A stretch of DNA of 64,000 nt. Origin: Candidatus Obscuribacter sp. GTDB taxonomy: Bacteria > Cyanobacteriota > Vampirovibrionia > Obscuribacterales > Obscuribacteraceae. A program made the translations under genes and the position numbers. Numbering within the stretch: position 1 is the stretch's first letter; every line of letters starts with the position of its first letter. A model generated the notes under the pieces. The model was not told where the DNA came from. It saw only the letters and a list, made by a program, of their open reading frames with translations, and ran no database searches. Shown here piece by piece: positions 18,175 through 27,729 of the stretch. The DNA is taken from assembly GCA_016718315.1 (NCBI GenBank), contig JADKDV010000005.1:803305-867304 (forward strand). The letters are read 5' to 3'.

Positions 18175-20226
18175 ATGTTGACCGAACAAGAAACCACAAT
18201 AGTTAGCTTTGAATCCGGCGTGTCTGGTCCGATTGAGTACAAGATTGGCGATATCGTTGGCGAGAGCTACGAAATACTGTCGGTATTGGCTCAAGGTGGC
18301 ATGGGTGTGCTCTTTAGAGCCAGGCACACTACTTTAGATCAGGTCTATGCCCTCAAAATTATGGCGCCAGACAAGCTCAATGAGGCTAGCTGGAAGCGCT
18401 TTGAGCAGGAAGGTCGAGTACTGGGACAGCTCAATTGTGCCAATATAGTGCAGATATACAACATGGGTGTCGATGCCAAAGGCTGTCCCTTTTATGTCAT
18501 GGAGCTATTAGAGGGTCAGTCTCTTGCTGACTATCTCGCCGAGCATAAAACCCTTACTCTTGAGCAGTTTATCGATATCTTTGTGCAGGTTTGTGCGGGT
18601 CTTGAGCAGGTCCATCAAAAGGACTTTGTGCACCGTGATATCAAACCTTCCAATCTTGTTTTGACGCAAAAAGACGATAAAACCACAGTCAAAATTGTCG
18701 ACTTTGGTATTGTCCGTCAGGACAAAGGACCCTCTCTGACTCAAGATGAGCAGGGCTTGACTGTGCAGGGCGAAATTTTTGGCAGTCCTCTATATATGAG
18801 TCCTGAGCAAGCAACAGCGCAGGAAATTGATCTCAAAAGTGATATTTATTCCCTTGGTTGCACTATGTATGAGGCAGTCTCTGGCAAACCACCGTTTATG
18901 GGTGATTCTGCTTTTGCCACTCTCATGATGCAACAGGAGTCCGAGCCCGAGCCTATTGAGCGCTCAGACATCCGGGCTGATGTGCTTACCGAAATAAGTC
19001 ACATCATCGAAAAGTGCATGAAGAAAAAGCCCTTTCAGCGCTTTCAGTCAGCCAAAGACCTTTCTAAGCGTATCGAAGCCCTCAAGGCTCTGAGAGCGAC
19101 AGGCGGCGGCCAGGGCATAAGGGGTGCCAGGGTTGACGAAGAAGAAACAAAATTCGGTGATGTCTTAGCCACTCCTCCGGCACCACCGGAGCCACCACCT
19201 TCAGCTGTTAAGCCGATGCTAATGGCTGGACTGGCTGTGCTTATTATTGGTGGCATTGGTGCACTTGTCCTGCAACCAGGCAGTCGTCAAAGCAAAGCTG
19301 ATATTACAACGCGTCAGGCTGTGCCTGCGGTTGCTGATGTGCCTGTGGTGCCTAGCACTAAGACTGCTCCTGCCGACATCATTCCAAAGGTCAATACCAA
19401 ATTCGTTCAAGCCACTACCCCAATCACCAGAGTGGCTTTTAACGCAGCTGGCAAAAAAATTCGCAAATTTGAGCTAGACCCTGAGTACTCCATTGGTGAG
19501 TTTAGCGGCGGCAGTCTCAAGGGCAAATTTTATAGAGGTCATTTCGAGAGTCCCGATTTAAAGCCTGTGACATTTTGTAGTGATGAGTCAATTAAGAGCT
19601 TTCCTGAGGTGTACAAGCGCTTTGATAATGGTGCTATAAACGACTTGCATATAGATAGTGCCAAGGTATTGCCGTCTATAGATGTTTTAAAAAACTGGTA
19701 TAACCTGGGTAGCATCGAATTTCAAGATACAACACTGGGCAATTCTGGCTACACAAAGCAATTGGGGCAGCTCAAGAAACTACAGTTTTTGACTTTTACA
19801 AGTACACCGTACTCTGCAAAAGAGCTTGTGGAGAGCGGCGTGTTGAGTGGTCTTAGATCGATACGCTTTATCGATTCATCCTATAAGCAAGTTTTGCCAG
19901 CTTTGCCGGCTTGCAAAAATCTGCTTAAACTCTCTATCAGGGGAGCCAGTCCTGATGCCAAAGACTGGAAGATTATTACCTCTCTAAAAATAGATGACCT
20001 TGATTTGAGTCGTGACAATTTGAGCAAGCAAAACTTTGTAGATATTGCTAAGCTAAAAAATCTCGACACTCTTAGTCTTGCTCACGCTAAATTTAATGGT
20101 AAGGATTTGTTGTTATTAGCCAATTGCAAGAAGCTCGCCAAGCTCAAAATAGATAGTCGCATCGACTACGAAGAAGCCTATGAAAAGCTGGCAAAACGGA
20201 TGCCCAAACTGGAGCTTATTCGGTAA
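18175..20226 (+). CDS. Transmembrane Ser/Thr protein kinase with leucine-rich ectodomain
   Basis: About 683 residues from the ATG at 18175, which has AGAGGTAG upstream; the frame is open to 18073. The Hanks-type kinase domain (about residues 30-310) is complete: glycine loop AQGGMGVLF, Lys61 (ALKIM), catalytic Asp155 in HRDIKPSN, DFG in IVDFGIV, and the activation-segment end GSPLYMSPEQA. A proline-rich linker precedes a single membrane helix (about 347-366). The extracytoplasmic part (about 400-683) has irregular leucine-rich repeats (for example LKKLQFLTF, LKNLDTLSLAHAKF, CKKLAKLKI), unlike the PASTA domains of Gram-positive kinases. It probably senses an envelope ligand. The phosphodiester glycosidase follows after six bases and is likely co-transcribed. 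Confidence 0.92.
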   Translation: MLTEQETTIVSFESGVSGPIEYKIGDIVGESYEILSVLAQGGMGVLFRARHTTLDQVYALKIMAPDKLNEASWKRFEQEGRVLGQLNCANIVQIYNMGVDAKGCPFYVMELLEGQSLADYLAEHKTLTLEQFIDIFVQVCAGLEQVHQKDFVHRDIKPSNLVLTQKDDKTTVKIVDFGIVRQDKGPSLTQDEQGLTVQGEIFGSPLYMSPEQATAQEIDLKSDIYSLGCTMYEAVSGKPPFMGDSAFATLMMQQESEPEPIERSDIRADVLTEISHIIEKCMKKKPFQRFQSAKDLSKRIEALKALRATGGGQGIRGARVDEEETKFGDVLATPPAPPEPPPSAVKPMLMAGLAVLIIGGIGALVLQPGSRQSKADITTRQAVPAVADVPVVPSTKTAPADIIPKVNTKFVQATTPITRVAFNAAGKKIRKFELDPEYSIGEFSGGSLKGKFYRGHFESPDLKPVTFCSDESIKSFPEVYKRFDNGAINDLHIDSAKVLPSIDVLKNWYNLGSIEFQDTTLGNSGYTKQLGQLKKLQFLTFTSTPYSAKELVESGVLSGLRSIRFIDSSYKQVLPALPACKNLLKLSIRGASPDAKDWKIITSLKIDDLDLSRDNLSKQNFVDIAKLKNLDTLSLAHAKFNGKDLLLLANCKKLAKLKIDSRIDYEEAYEKLAKRMPKLELIR

Positions 20227-20232
20227 CTGCAT

Positions 20233-21303
20233 TTGAACAAATTGATCAAGGTATTGCTGGATGTTTTAATTATCGTCTTGCTTGCCGGGATTGCATTTTT
20301 TTGCGGCTATCTCTATGCCCTGCGTCAAGCTGTCATCTTTCCCCTTTTAAGAGCAATATTGCAAAAGCCCGCTGGTCCAGCGGCTACCTCGCAGGAGGTG
20401 CCACCAGTAAAACCAGAAGTGCCTGCTGACCATACTGACCAAGTGCTCAAAACATACAATATAGAGTTGGCAAACGGTGCCCGTCCAGACTTGCCTTATA
20501 TCTTTTTGCCTCCCGGGCGTTCGGCTAAAAAGCGCAACGTCAAAGGTAAGCCGGTAACTGTTGAAAAGCGCAAACTCAATGGTATTGCCTTTTATCAAGC
20601 TACTGTGGATTTGACAGAAGCCGATGTGTTTCCCGCAATTTTGCTTGCTAACGGTGCTCAAATTGCAAATAGCGCTGACTTTAGCGCTGGTGACGAAAGC
20701 TTTGCTAGCTTTGTCAAAAGAGCCAGAGCTGCTCTAGCTATCAATGGTACTTTCTTTAGCAAAGACAATCAAAAGCGCGTCATGGGTAATATGGTCTCTG
20801 CTGGTAAGAGTCTTAAGTACAGCCAGTGGGAAAATTATGGCACCACTCTTGGTATCGACAGTAATAACGAAGCTCACATGACCACCGCCAGGCTGGAGGG
20901 GCAACCAGACTGGAGTAAGCACTGGTTTAGCCTTACTTGTGGACCAAGATTGGTGCGCGATGGTCAGGTCTTTAGTGATGCTCGGGCCGAGGGCTTTACC
21001 GACGATCATGTCTTTACTGTTGGTCCCAGGCAGGCGATAGGCATTGCTAAAGGCGGCGACAAGCTTTATATAGTTGCCTTTTTGAGTGCGTTGAGTTTGC
21101 AAAATGCTGGCAAGATGATGCAAGCAATAGGCTGTACCGATGCCATGAATTTGGACGGCGGTGCTTCTCGCGGCTTTGCTATCGGTCAGGATATTAAACT
21201 GACTCCAGGACGTCCTCTCACCAATGTCATAGTGGTCTATGACTCAGCGCACCCGGCTCCAGCTGCCATCAAAAAATCCTGGAGCAATTTTGAAAAGCAC
21301 TGA
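20233..21303 (+). CDS. Membrane-anchored phosphodiester glycosidase (NAGPA domain)
   Basis: A 356-residue protein started at TTG. An N-terminal helix (about residues 6-28) anchors it outside the membrane. The rest matches the NAGPA/DUF2233 fold: AINGTFFSKDN, then YGTTLGID, CGPRLVRDG, and AMNLDGGASRGF near the end. The family cleaves sugar-1-phosphodiester bonds, so a glycan or teichoic-acid-like phosphodiester is a reasonable substrate. It begins six bases after the Ser/Thr kinase stop, suggesting co-expression. It is convergent with the YfhO-like gene with no intergenic space. Confidence 0.87.
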   Translation: MNKLIKVLLDVLIIVLLAGIAFFCGYLYALRQAVIFPLLRAILQKPAGPAATSQEVPPVKPEVPADHTDQVLKTYNIELANGARPDLPYIFLPPGRSAKKRNVKGKPVTVEKRKLNGIAFYQATVDLTEADVFPAILLANGAQIANSADFSAGDESFASFVKRARAALAINGTFFSKDNQKRVMGNMVSAGKSLKYSQWENYGTTLGIDSNNEAHMTTARLEGQPDWSKHWFSLTCGPRLVRDGQVFSDARAEGFTDDHVFTVGPRQAIGIAKGGDKLYIVAFLSALSLQNAGKMMQAIGCTDAMNLDGGASRGFAIGQDIKLTPGRPLTNVIVVYDSAHPAPAAIKKSWSNFEKH

Positions 21304-24063
21304 TTAGAGTTTTGTTGTTTTGCTTTTGCGTTTTTTTGCCAATATCAGCAAAAGTCCACATAAGATTGCTAGACCAGAGGCGATCACACCAATTTTAAAG
21401 CTCAGTGGTTTATATGCAAAGACCAGTGTGTGTTTGCCTTGGGATACTTTGACTGCGCGCATGGCGTGATTGGCGTGCAATATGTCCACACTACTGCCGT
21501 CAAGACTGGCTTGCCAGCCTGGATACCAGATGTCGTTTAATACCAGATAACCATTTGCCGGCAGATTCAGAGCCAGTGCTACCTGGCTTGCGCTGTCTTC
21601 TAGCCACTCAATACTTGTGCCAGGTGGTTGAGGTGGTGACTGGTTATTTATAGTCCAGGCGTAGTCTTTAGCCGGTAGAGTATCGGCTTCTAAAACTACT
21701 TCTTTGCTCGGGACAAACGCTGCATTACTTATATAGTCAAAAGCTTCTTGCTGGTCTTTTGCCAGATGCGCGTTAGTTACGAAATAGGCTCTAGCTAAGG
21801 CTTTTTCGTTTTGGTAGATGCGGATATGATCGGCTTCACTGACCAGATTGTAAGGTCCTGAGTGGGCACCGCCGGCAGTGTATTGCCAATTGCATCGGGC
21901 GATAATTTGGGAATCTTCTTGTCCAATTTTGACAAAGCCATTTTGTGGATCAAAAAACTGCATTGTTACCTTGAGGGGCTGGCCGGCACTCGCTGTCACA
22001 GGTATGGTTAGCAGTATGGAGCGGCCCTCATCGAGTGCTATTAAAGGTGTTTGATCGGCAAACCAGAGCGCCTGATTATTGCTATCTGCCAGTCCATAAC
22101 TAAAACTCAATCCCCTGGCCGACTCTGGCAGAGCATCTTGAGTTTCTATCTTGATAAAGATTGCCTTTTGCTCCAGACTAAGCATAGGTTCGCTCATTTT
22201 TAGTTTAAGGACTGCTGGTCCTTTAGTAGTCACCATTTCTATAGTCAGGGGTTTGTTCGGGACTGCCTTGGCCGCTAAGGAGTCTTCACCGAGTACCGGT
22301 GTCTGGCTGGCGACTGTGCTGACAGAGCAAAGATCTAGTTTGCTACTGAGCGGCGAGTCAAACTCCTGACTAAAAGTATCTATCTTTGCGCCTGCCAGTT
22401 TGAGCATGCCAAGAAATCTCTTGGGAAAGAGAGGGTTGTGAGCACGCAGATCTCTCAGTCCATAGACATCGCTTGTATTGGAGCGTAATAAATGACTGCC
22501 TGTGGCGATTAAGCGGTCGTGTCCGCTGACTGTTTGCAATGCTTTGATAGTGTCAGTCTGGCTATAGGCAAACTTGGGCCAGGTCGGCATGGCGCGTCGG
22601 CTCACTGTCATCAGTGTAAGATACGAACAAATAGCCAGGGCACCAAGGGCGATGGCAGAGGTCTTGGAGGGCTTGAGTTTGTGCCAAAATAGCGCGAGGA
22701 CAAAGCCCACTGCTGCCAGTGTATAGCGTGTAATGTCAGCTTTGTTTAGGGTGTAATTGCCGACACATAGATCAAAATTGGCCTGACTCAAGGGCACATG
22801 AGCAAAGTGCACTATAACTGGGAAAAGGGCAATGATAACTAAGGCCTCAAATGCTGCTACAAGGATTGCTGTTCTGGTTTTTTTGTCTTCTTTAGGCTCT
22901 ATGGCTTTGTCCAGTCCACAGGCGCTAATCACTGTCAGCATAATGAGAGTGCTCGGCAGAGCATAGGTGACGACAATAAAACTAAAGGGTGAAAAGGTAA
23001 ATAGTGCCTCCAGTGGACCTAGCTTTGTCATCACACAAATAGCAGCCAGTGCCACTATAGCAAAGGCTCTTACGGTGGCTTTGAGCTTGGCGCTAAACAG
23101 TGCTATCAAAATAAGCGGCAGAGCGATTGGTCCTAGTGTGGGGCTGGCGCCGCCATAACCAGGCGTAATTAAGTTATAGAGCATGGCTTGCCAGGGGATT
23201 ATGGCAGGTGCTCCTGCGCCAAACTTATAGCACTCTGAATTTTTGACAAACTCCAAAAACGGCAACAGCATGGGACTGGCCAAAAGTGCTGTAAACAGAC
23301 CAGTAGTGGCGATGGCAGTAAAATCTTGCCCCAGCTTTTGGCGCTTGTCTGGATCTAGCGCTGTGCTTAGCAGTTTGCACAGACAGGCCAGTGTAATGGC
23401 AAAAAATGACATCTCTACATGGGCGCTGTAGATACAACACGCTAGTCCCAGAGCTGATAGCCAGGCGCACTTGAGCCGCTCTATTAAGTCCTCGCCTTTT
23501 AGTCTAAAAATCATCCAAAAAGCCAGGGGCACCATGCAAAATCCATTGCCCAGTAGTTCCAGATAGTAGAGATGGTAGGGGCACATGCTAGCCACTATCA
23601 TGGCAAAAGTGGAGGCAAAGACTGACAGTCTGAGCACTCGGCAGAGCATATAGGTGCTGATACCGAGTACGGCTACTTCCAGTGCCAGCACAAAATTGAG
23701 CATGCCCATGGTGGGACTCATCAAAAGGGGTATATGCAGCGGTGAAAATGACAGTGACTGCGGATCGGCTAAAAGCGGCGCTCCCAGTCCTGTGTAAGGA
23801 TTCCACAGTGGTAGTTGTCCGCTGTGAATGAGCTTAGCTTTGAGTAAATAGGATGGAATCATCAAATAGAGTAGAGAAGGGTCCATCAATATGCTCTGAC
23901 CTGTGCGCTGAGCATCAAAGAGAGAGTCCCATTCTGCCAGTATATGGGCTTTGCTGAGTGAGCCATGTCCGGTCAATGGACCAGCAAAAAATACAAAGAC
24001 AAAAACGAGATACAGCACTACCGGTAGTGCTGTATTAAAGGCTGGATGGCGGGACAGTTTCAT
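21304..24063 (-). CDS. YfhO-like polytopic membrane protein (GT-C fold)
   Basis: A 919-residue protein with about a dozen membrane helices in the first ~500 residues, a large beta-rich extracytoplasmic region (about 520-880) and a final C-terminal helix followed by KKRKSKTTKL. The architecture, the early acidic motif AEWDSLFD, the NPYTGLGAPLLADPQ loop and the LVLNDIWYPGWQASLDG segment near the C-terminus match the YfhO family, implicated in lipid-linked glycosyl transfer onto cell-wall or lipoteichoic polymers. No donor specificity can be read. Its neighbours are cell-envelope genes, but its transcriptional partners on the minus strand are the MshEN-like and DUF4388 genes. Confidence 0.82.
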   Translation of the reverse strand: MKLSRHPAFNTALPVVLYLVFVFVFFAGPLTGHGSLSKAHILAEWDSLFDAQRTGQSILMDPSLLYLMIPSYLLKAKLIHSGQLPLWNPYTGLGAPLLADPQSLSFSPLHIPLLMSPTMGMLNFVLALEVAVLGISTYMLCRVLRLSVFASTFAMIVASMCPYHLYYLELLGNGFCMVPLAFWMIFRLKGEDLIERLKCAWLSALGLACCIYSAHVEMSFFAITLACLCKLLSTALDPDKRQKLGQDFTAIATTGLFTALLASPMLLPFLEFVKNSECYKFGAGAPAIIPWQAMLYNLITPGYGGASPTLGPIALPLILIALFSAKLKATVRAFAIVALAAICVMTKLGPLEALFTFSPFSFIVVTYALPSTLIMLTVISACGLDKAIEPKEDKKTRTAILVAAFEALVIIALFPVIVHFAHVPLSQANFDLCVGNYTLNKADITRYTLAAVGFVLALFWHKLKPSKTSAIALGALAICSYLTLMTVSRRAMPTWPKFAYSQTDTIKALQTVSGHDRLIATGSHLLRSNTSDVYGLRDLRAHNPLFPKRFLGMLKLAGAKIDTFSQEFDSPLSSKLDLCSVSTVASQTPVLGEDSLAAKAVPNKPLTIEMVTTKGPAVLKLKMSEPMLSLEQKAIFIKIETQDALPESARGLSFSYGLADSNNQALWFADQTPLIALDEGRSILLTIPVTASAGQPLKVTMQFFDPQNGFVKIGQEDSQIIARCNWQYTAGGAHSGPYNLVSEADHIRIYQNEKALARAYFVTNAHLAKDQQEAFDYISNAAFVPSKEVVLEADTLPAKDYAWTINNQSPPQPPGTSIEWLEDSASQVALALNLPANGYLVLNDIWYPGWQASLDGSSVDILHANHAMRAVKVSQGKHTLVFAYKPLSFKIGVIASGLAILCGLLLILAKKRKSKTTKL

Positions 24064-24081
24064 CTAATACTGAGGCGGCCC

Positions 24082-25297
24082 TCAGACCTCAGGCGCGGAC
24101 CAGCCAAAGCAGTCCAATGTTTCGTCTATTGTAAGATTGTTTTCCATGGCGTAGACCATGGCGATAGATGCTTGCTCAAGCTGGATCAAATTATTATCGA
24201 GATAGATTTTGCATTGATTGGCCAGTTGTAGCGACCTTTCTGATACTAGATTGGCATCAAGTAAGGTCTTAAGCAAAGGCTGACGATTGGATAAAGCCAG
24301 TGCTGTAGCAATTTGCAGCTCCTTTGTCTGAGAGTAAGCCGCATTTTTTGAGGATAGCCGAGACTTCTATTTCGGGGTGTTCTTCCGGTGATTCTTCTTG
24401 GATATCGCCTATCATCTCTAGGACTTTGTTTAATTCGTCGTAAGAGGTGACGTACTGGATTTTGCGTATTATTTGGGCAGCTTGATTTTCAAATAGCATG
24501 CCTTCTTTGATCATGTTGAGCAGTTGACTAGCCGTCTGTACGCAAGGTTCTGAGGCAAAACCGCTTTCTACGATTGCTTTGGGTAGCGATTTGTTATCCA
24601 CTACTTCCATTTCGCGCGCAGCCATCAGTTGGCTTTCGGACAGGGCGCCTGCCAAAACGAGTAGCTCTCCCACACCAAATTCTTGTTCAAGAGCAGAGGG
24701 ATCTATTTTGTTTTCTTGCAGTGTGGTGAGCAGAGAGCGCGCTCTCAGACGCGCTTCTTTGAGCGCGTAGATGATTTTGTCACGCTCAGCCACTTCTAGT
24801 CTGATTAGCTTTTGCGCACTGAGGGCCGAGTTTAAGCCAGTTCGGCTGATTATGCCTGTACTGAGTAGCACTGTGCCTAGAGGCAGTCCGGTTTCGGCTG
24901 ACTGTTCCAGCGCTTCATCGATTTGTTTGCGCAAAGCAAAACCTGAGGCTATGAGGATCTCGCCCAGACGATTGGATTTGTCGACGGCTTTTTTGGGTTT
25001 GGGGGCAAGCTTAGCCAGGGCATCTTCGATGCTGATATTTTCGTGGGCTACCAGTGAGAGCGCTTTGACGCCTTCAGCTAAGGGCATCACTTTGTCTTTT
25101 ATGCGTGACTGGATTTCTATGGCGCTGGCCAAAACTGGCTCGCTGACGTGACCTTTCATGGTAAGGATACGTCCAATCGGCAGGCGCATCTTAAAAGCAA
25201 GTTTGTTTGCCTCATCGAGATGCTCAGGCGCCATGACTCCGCTTTTTACAAGCAGATCGCCTATCTGTATTGTCGCTGCGAGAGTTTCCTCAGACAC
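24082..25297 (-). CDS. Four tandem MshEN-like repeats, stand-alone, frameshifted
   Basis: After repair, about 404 residues. Repeats begin at residues ~12 (IGDLLVKSG), ~110 (LGEILIASG), ~208 (VGELLVLAG) and ~311 (VSAILKNAA), with a ~98-103 residue period. Each has the T2SSE_N/MshEN pattern of a helix pair with a second half such as LPIGRIL or LPLGTVLL. MshEN domains bind c-di-GMP in secretion ATPases, but no ATPase domain is attached here. The fourth repeat is recovered only by removing one base from the T6 run at 24344-24349 (plus strand): the raw frame ends in a scrambled KKCGLLSDKG tail at 24269. GTG start, no clear ribosome site. It is followed by the DUF4388/GGDEF gene upstream on the same strand, 30 bases away. 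Ligand binding is inferred, not shown. Confidence 0.72.
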
Positions 25298-25327
25298 TGT
25301 TCAACCAACCGCCTTACTGTGATGCTC

Positions 25328-27443
25328 TCAATCTTTTTTACTGCTGCGCGCCAGGACTATTGGAAAATTGCCGCTACGTGCTTCCAATCCGGCTTGCTCT
25401 GTGGCTTGCAGCAGGCTCTCCAGATCTTCGCCATCGGCAGGCAAATTAGCTACGCCAAAATTAATCGATAAAATCGCCCGGTCAATACCTGGAGCCAGTG
25501 GTGTGACAGTCAGGGCATCGAGGATGCGATTGGCAACAAAAGCTGCTTGTGATGCTTTTGTATTAGGCATTAGTATGGCGTACTCATTGACCTGGAAGTG
25601 TGCCAGTAAATCGAGCGGACGTTTGACCAGACCGATACGCATGCAGGCTGTAGCCAGTGCTGGTGCAGGTAAAGGCTCAGTCTCATTGATGCTGGAGCCT
25701 GGTCTGCGCATGCTAAGTTCAAAGGCAACCAGTGACATTGGCCAGTTATAGGCTTCGTAGCGGTAAAATTCATACTCCATAAAGTAGAGCAGTGCTTCAA
25801 AACTGATAATGCCAGTATCGGGACGGACAAAATTTTGTCCCAGATTTTGAATTATTCTTTTGCCTTCACCTAGGAAATCCAGCGCACCACCTCTGGTGGC
25901 GGCAGGGGCTTTGATTTCCATCAGTCCGCAATAGAGCAAGTTGAACAACAGAGGCGCCCACTGGGTTTGATCCATGGGTCTATCTCTGAGCAAGTCAGTA
26001 AAGGTCATTTTATGCTTGAGTGATTCATAGACTTCTTTTTGCAAGTTGAAGTCCATGGGATGACCCTTGGCTAGCATAAGTTTTAGTTCTGGTTGGCCCA
26101 GATTTTTTTTGCTTTTGAGCCAGAATTGACTCATATACAAGTCCAGAGCGCTCCAGGTGATTGAGTTGATCAAGTAGTGCCACACCTTCAAGCAAGGTCG
26201 TTTGCAATGATTTTTCGACAGAACTCATCTCGGTGCGCAGACCATTTTTAAATGCATAAGAGCCACGGCGCCAGGTGACTAGCTCTTTGATGGCGTCATC
26301 GCCACGGTTTGTGGATGTTTGCGCGTCTTTTGGGATGCCGCTTTCAAAGTAGACATGACCTACCGATGCGTCCCCTATAACTTCCAGTTTGCCGGTGAGC
26401 TGCTGCATGCCAATATTGGTCAGGACACCGTTTAGCGGAGTTTGCTCGATGAGACCTTCGATAGCGTTTTCTTTGCGCGGTGTAGCACCGGCTATTGTTG
26501 CTGGAGCGTCACTAAAAAAGTCTGAAGGCAATGAGCCCTCAGGCATATACTGCTGGGCTGCACCTTGTTGGGCGGCAAGAGCTTGTTGTGGCGACATCCC
26601 CGCTGGCACCTGAGGTGCGCTCGGTTTGAGGAGCGATTGACTGGTGGGCAAGGGCGGTGTGTTGGGAATGGGATTACCTGCCGCCAAATTGGCCATGGCT
26701 TGCTGGATTGATTGGGCACCGGCCGCTGGATTTACCGCGTTGTAGTTTGTCGAAGAAAGTCCATGCTGGTTACCAGGCGCCTGCTCCGCTGCCTTCCAGT
26801 TGCCGCTGCTGGCAGTTTCTGCTTGTTTCCAGCCAGTATCCGAGGCATTCCAGTTATTATTGTCGACTGATTTCCAGCCCACTCCCGACTGAGCCGGTGG
26901 TGTCTGGGGTTGAGGTGGTTGAGTGGAATAAGTGCCGCTAGTGCTAAAAGTGCCAGAAGCACCGCTTGAGCCCACTATGCCTTTGTTGACTGACTGACTG
27001 GTCTGAGCCAAGGCCTGAAAACTACCAGTAGAGCGGGGATTGTGCTGAGGAAAAGCGGCCGCCGACGGAGCTGTGCCTGGTTGAGGCTGACTGACGCTCT
27101 GCACAGTGCCGGTAGTCTTTTGATTGGTCACTTCCAACATCGCTATGACATCGTAAATCATATTAATGTCGGCTGTTTCAAAGCGCCAGACCATTTTATT
27201 TTCGCGACCATTGTCTTCCCCGACCTGCCAGAGTGGCTGAGGCGTGACCCGGTCAAACTTGATCAAAATCGTATAGGTCTTGTAGGTGGATGGGACTTGC
27301 CAGACCAGTTCTACTTCACGACCACGGTTTTCGCGGGCTTGCTCAAACAGCGCTTGCAACTCCCGTATGCCTGGAGCTGCCGATTGTCGCGGTAATTTGA
27401 TTTTGCCTTGGTCAGGACCTTTGCCTGCGCCGGGTCTAAACAT
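25328..27443 (-). CDS. DUF4388 protein with degenerate GGDEF domain, frameshifted
   Basis: About 704 residues after repair. An N-terminal globular region (1-110) is followed by a long low-complexity linker rich in Gln, Pro, Ser and Asn (about 110-320). Then comes a DUF4388/PATAN domain (about 325-440: IEQTPLNGVLTNIGMQQLTGKLEV, read across its two halves, and HVYFESGIPKDA). The C-terminal ~150 residues have a GGDEF fold (VNEYAILMPNTKAS, then INFGVANLPADG), but the signature loop reads QVNEY instead of GGDEF, so no cyclase activity is expected. One extra base in the T8 run at 26103-26110 breaks the frame: KQKKNLGQPELKL continues in the other frame. DUF4388 proteins occur with gliding and type IV pilus systems. 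Confidence 0.75.
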
Positions 27444-27729
27444 CGATGGGATATCCGTCTATTAATCGCTAACTGGATGGTAAATATTAAGATTGAGAAG
27501 TCTCAACTAGTTTAAGCCACTTGGAGAGATTTTTTACACATATATGAGGCTCTTTGTCTCCATATTTAGTCCATTGACCGGATTATCTGACGGTGGGTGA
27601 TGTTGCTAGACCTTAGGCGGGGCTAAGAATTCACTTTTATTTGGCAAAAGTCGGCAGAGGTGAACCTTCTGTAAGGACTTTGCTACTTGCCTGGGCTATC
27701 ATGACAAGCTCGTGGCAACTGGTTGGTCA

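Noticed and set aside
27444..27729. Possible small gene or regulatory RNA before the acyltransferase
   Set aside because: Only a 6-bp TTGAGA/TCTCAA hairpin near 27490-27510 was found, with no open frame, ribosome site or riboswitch motif.
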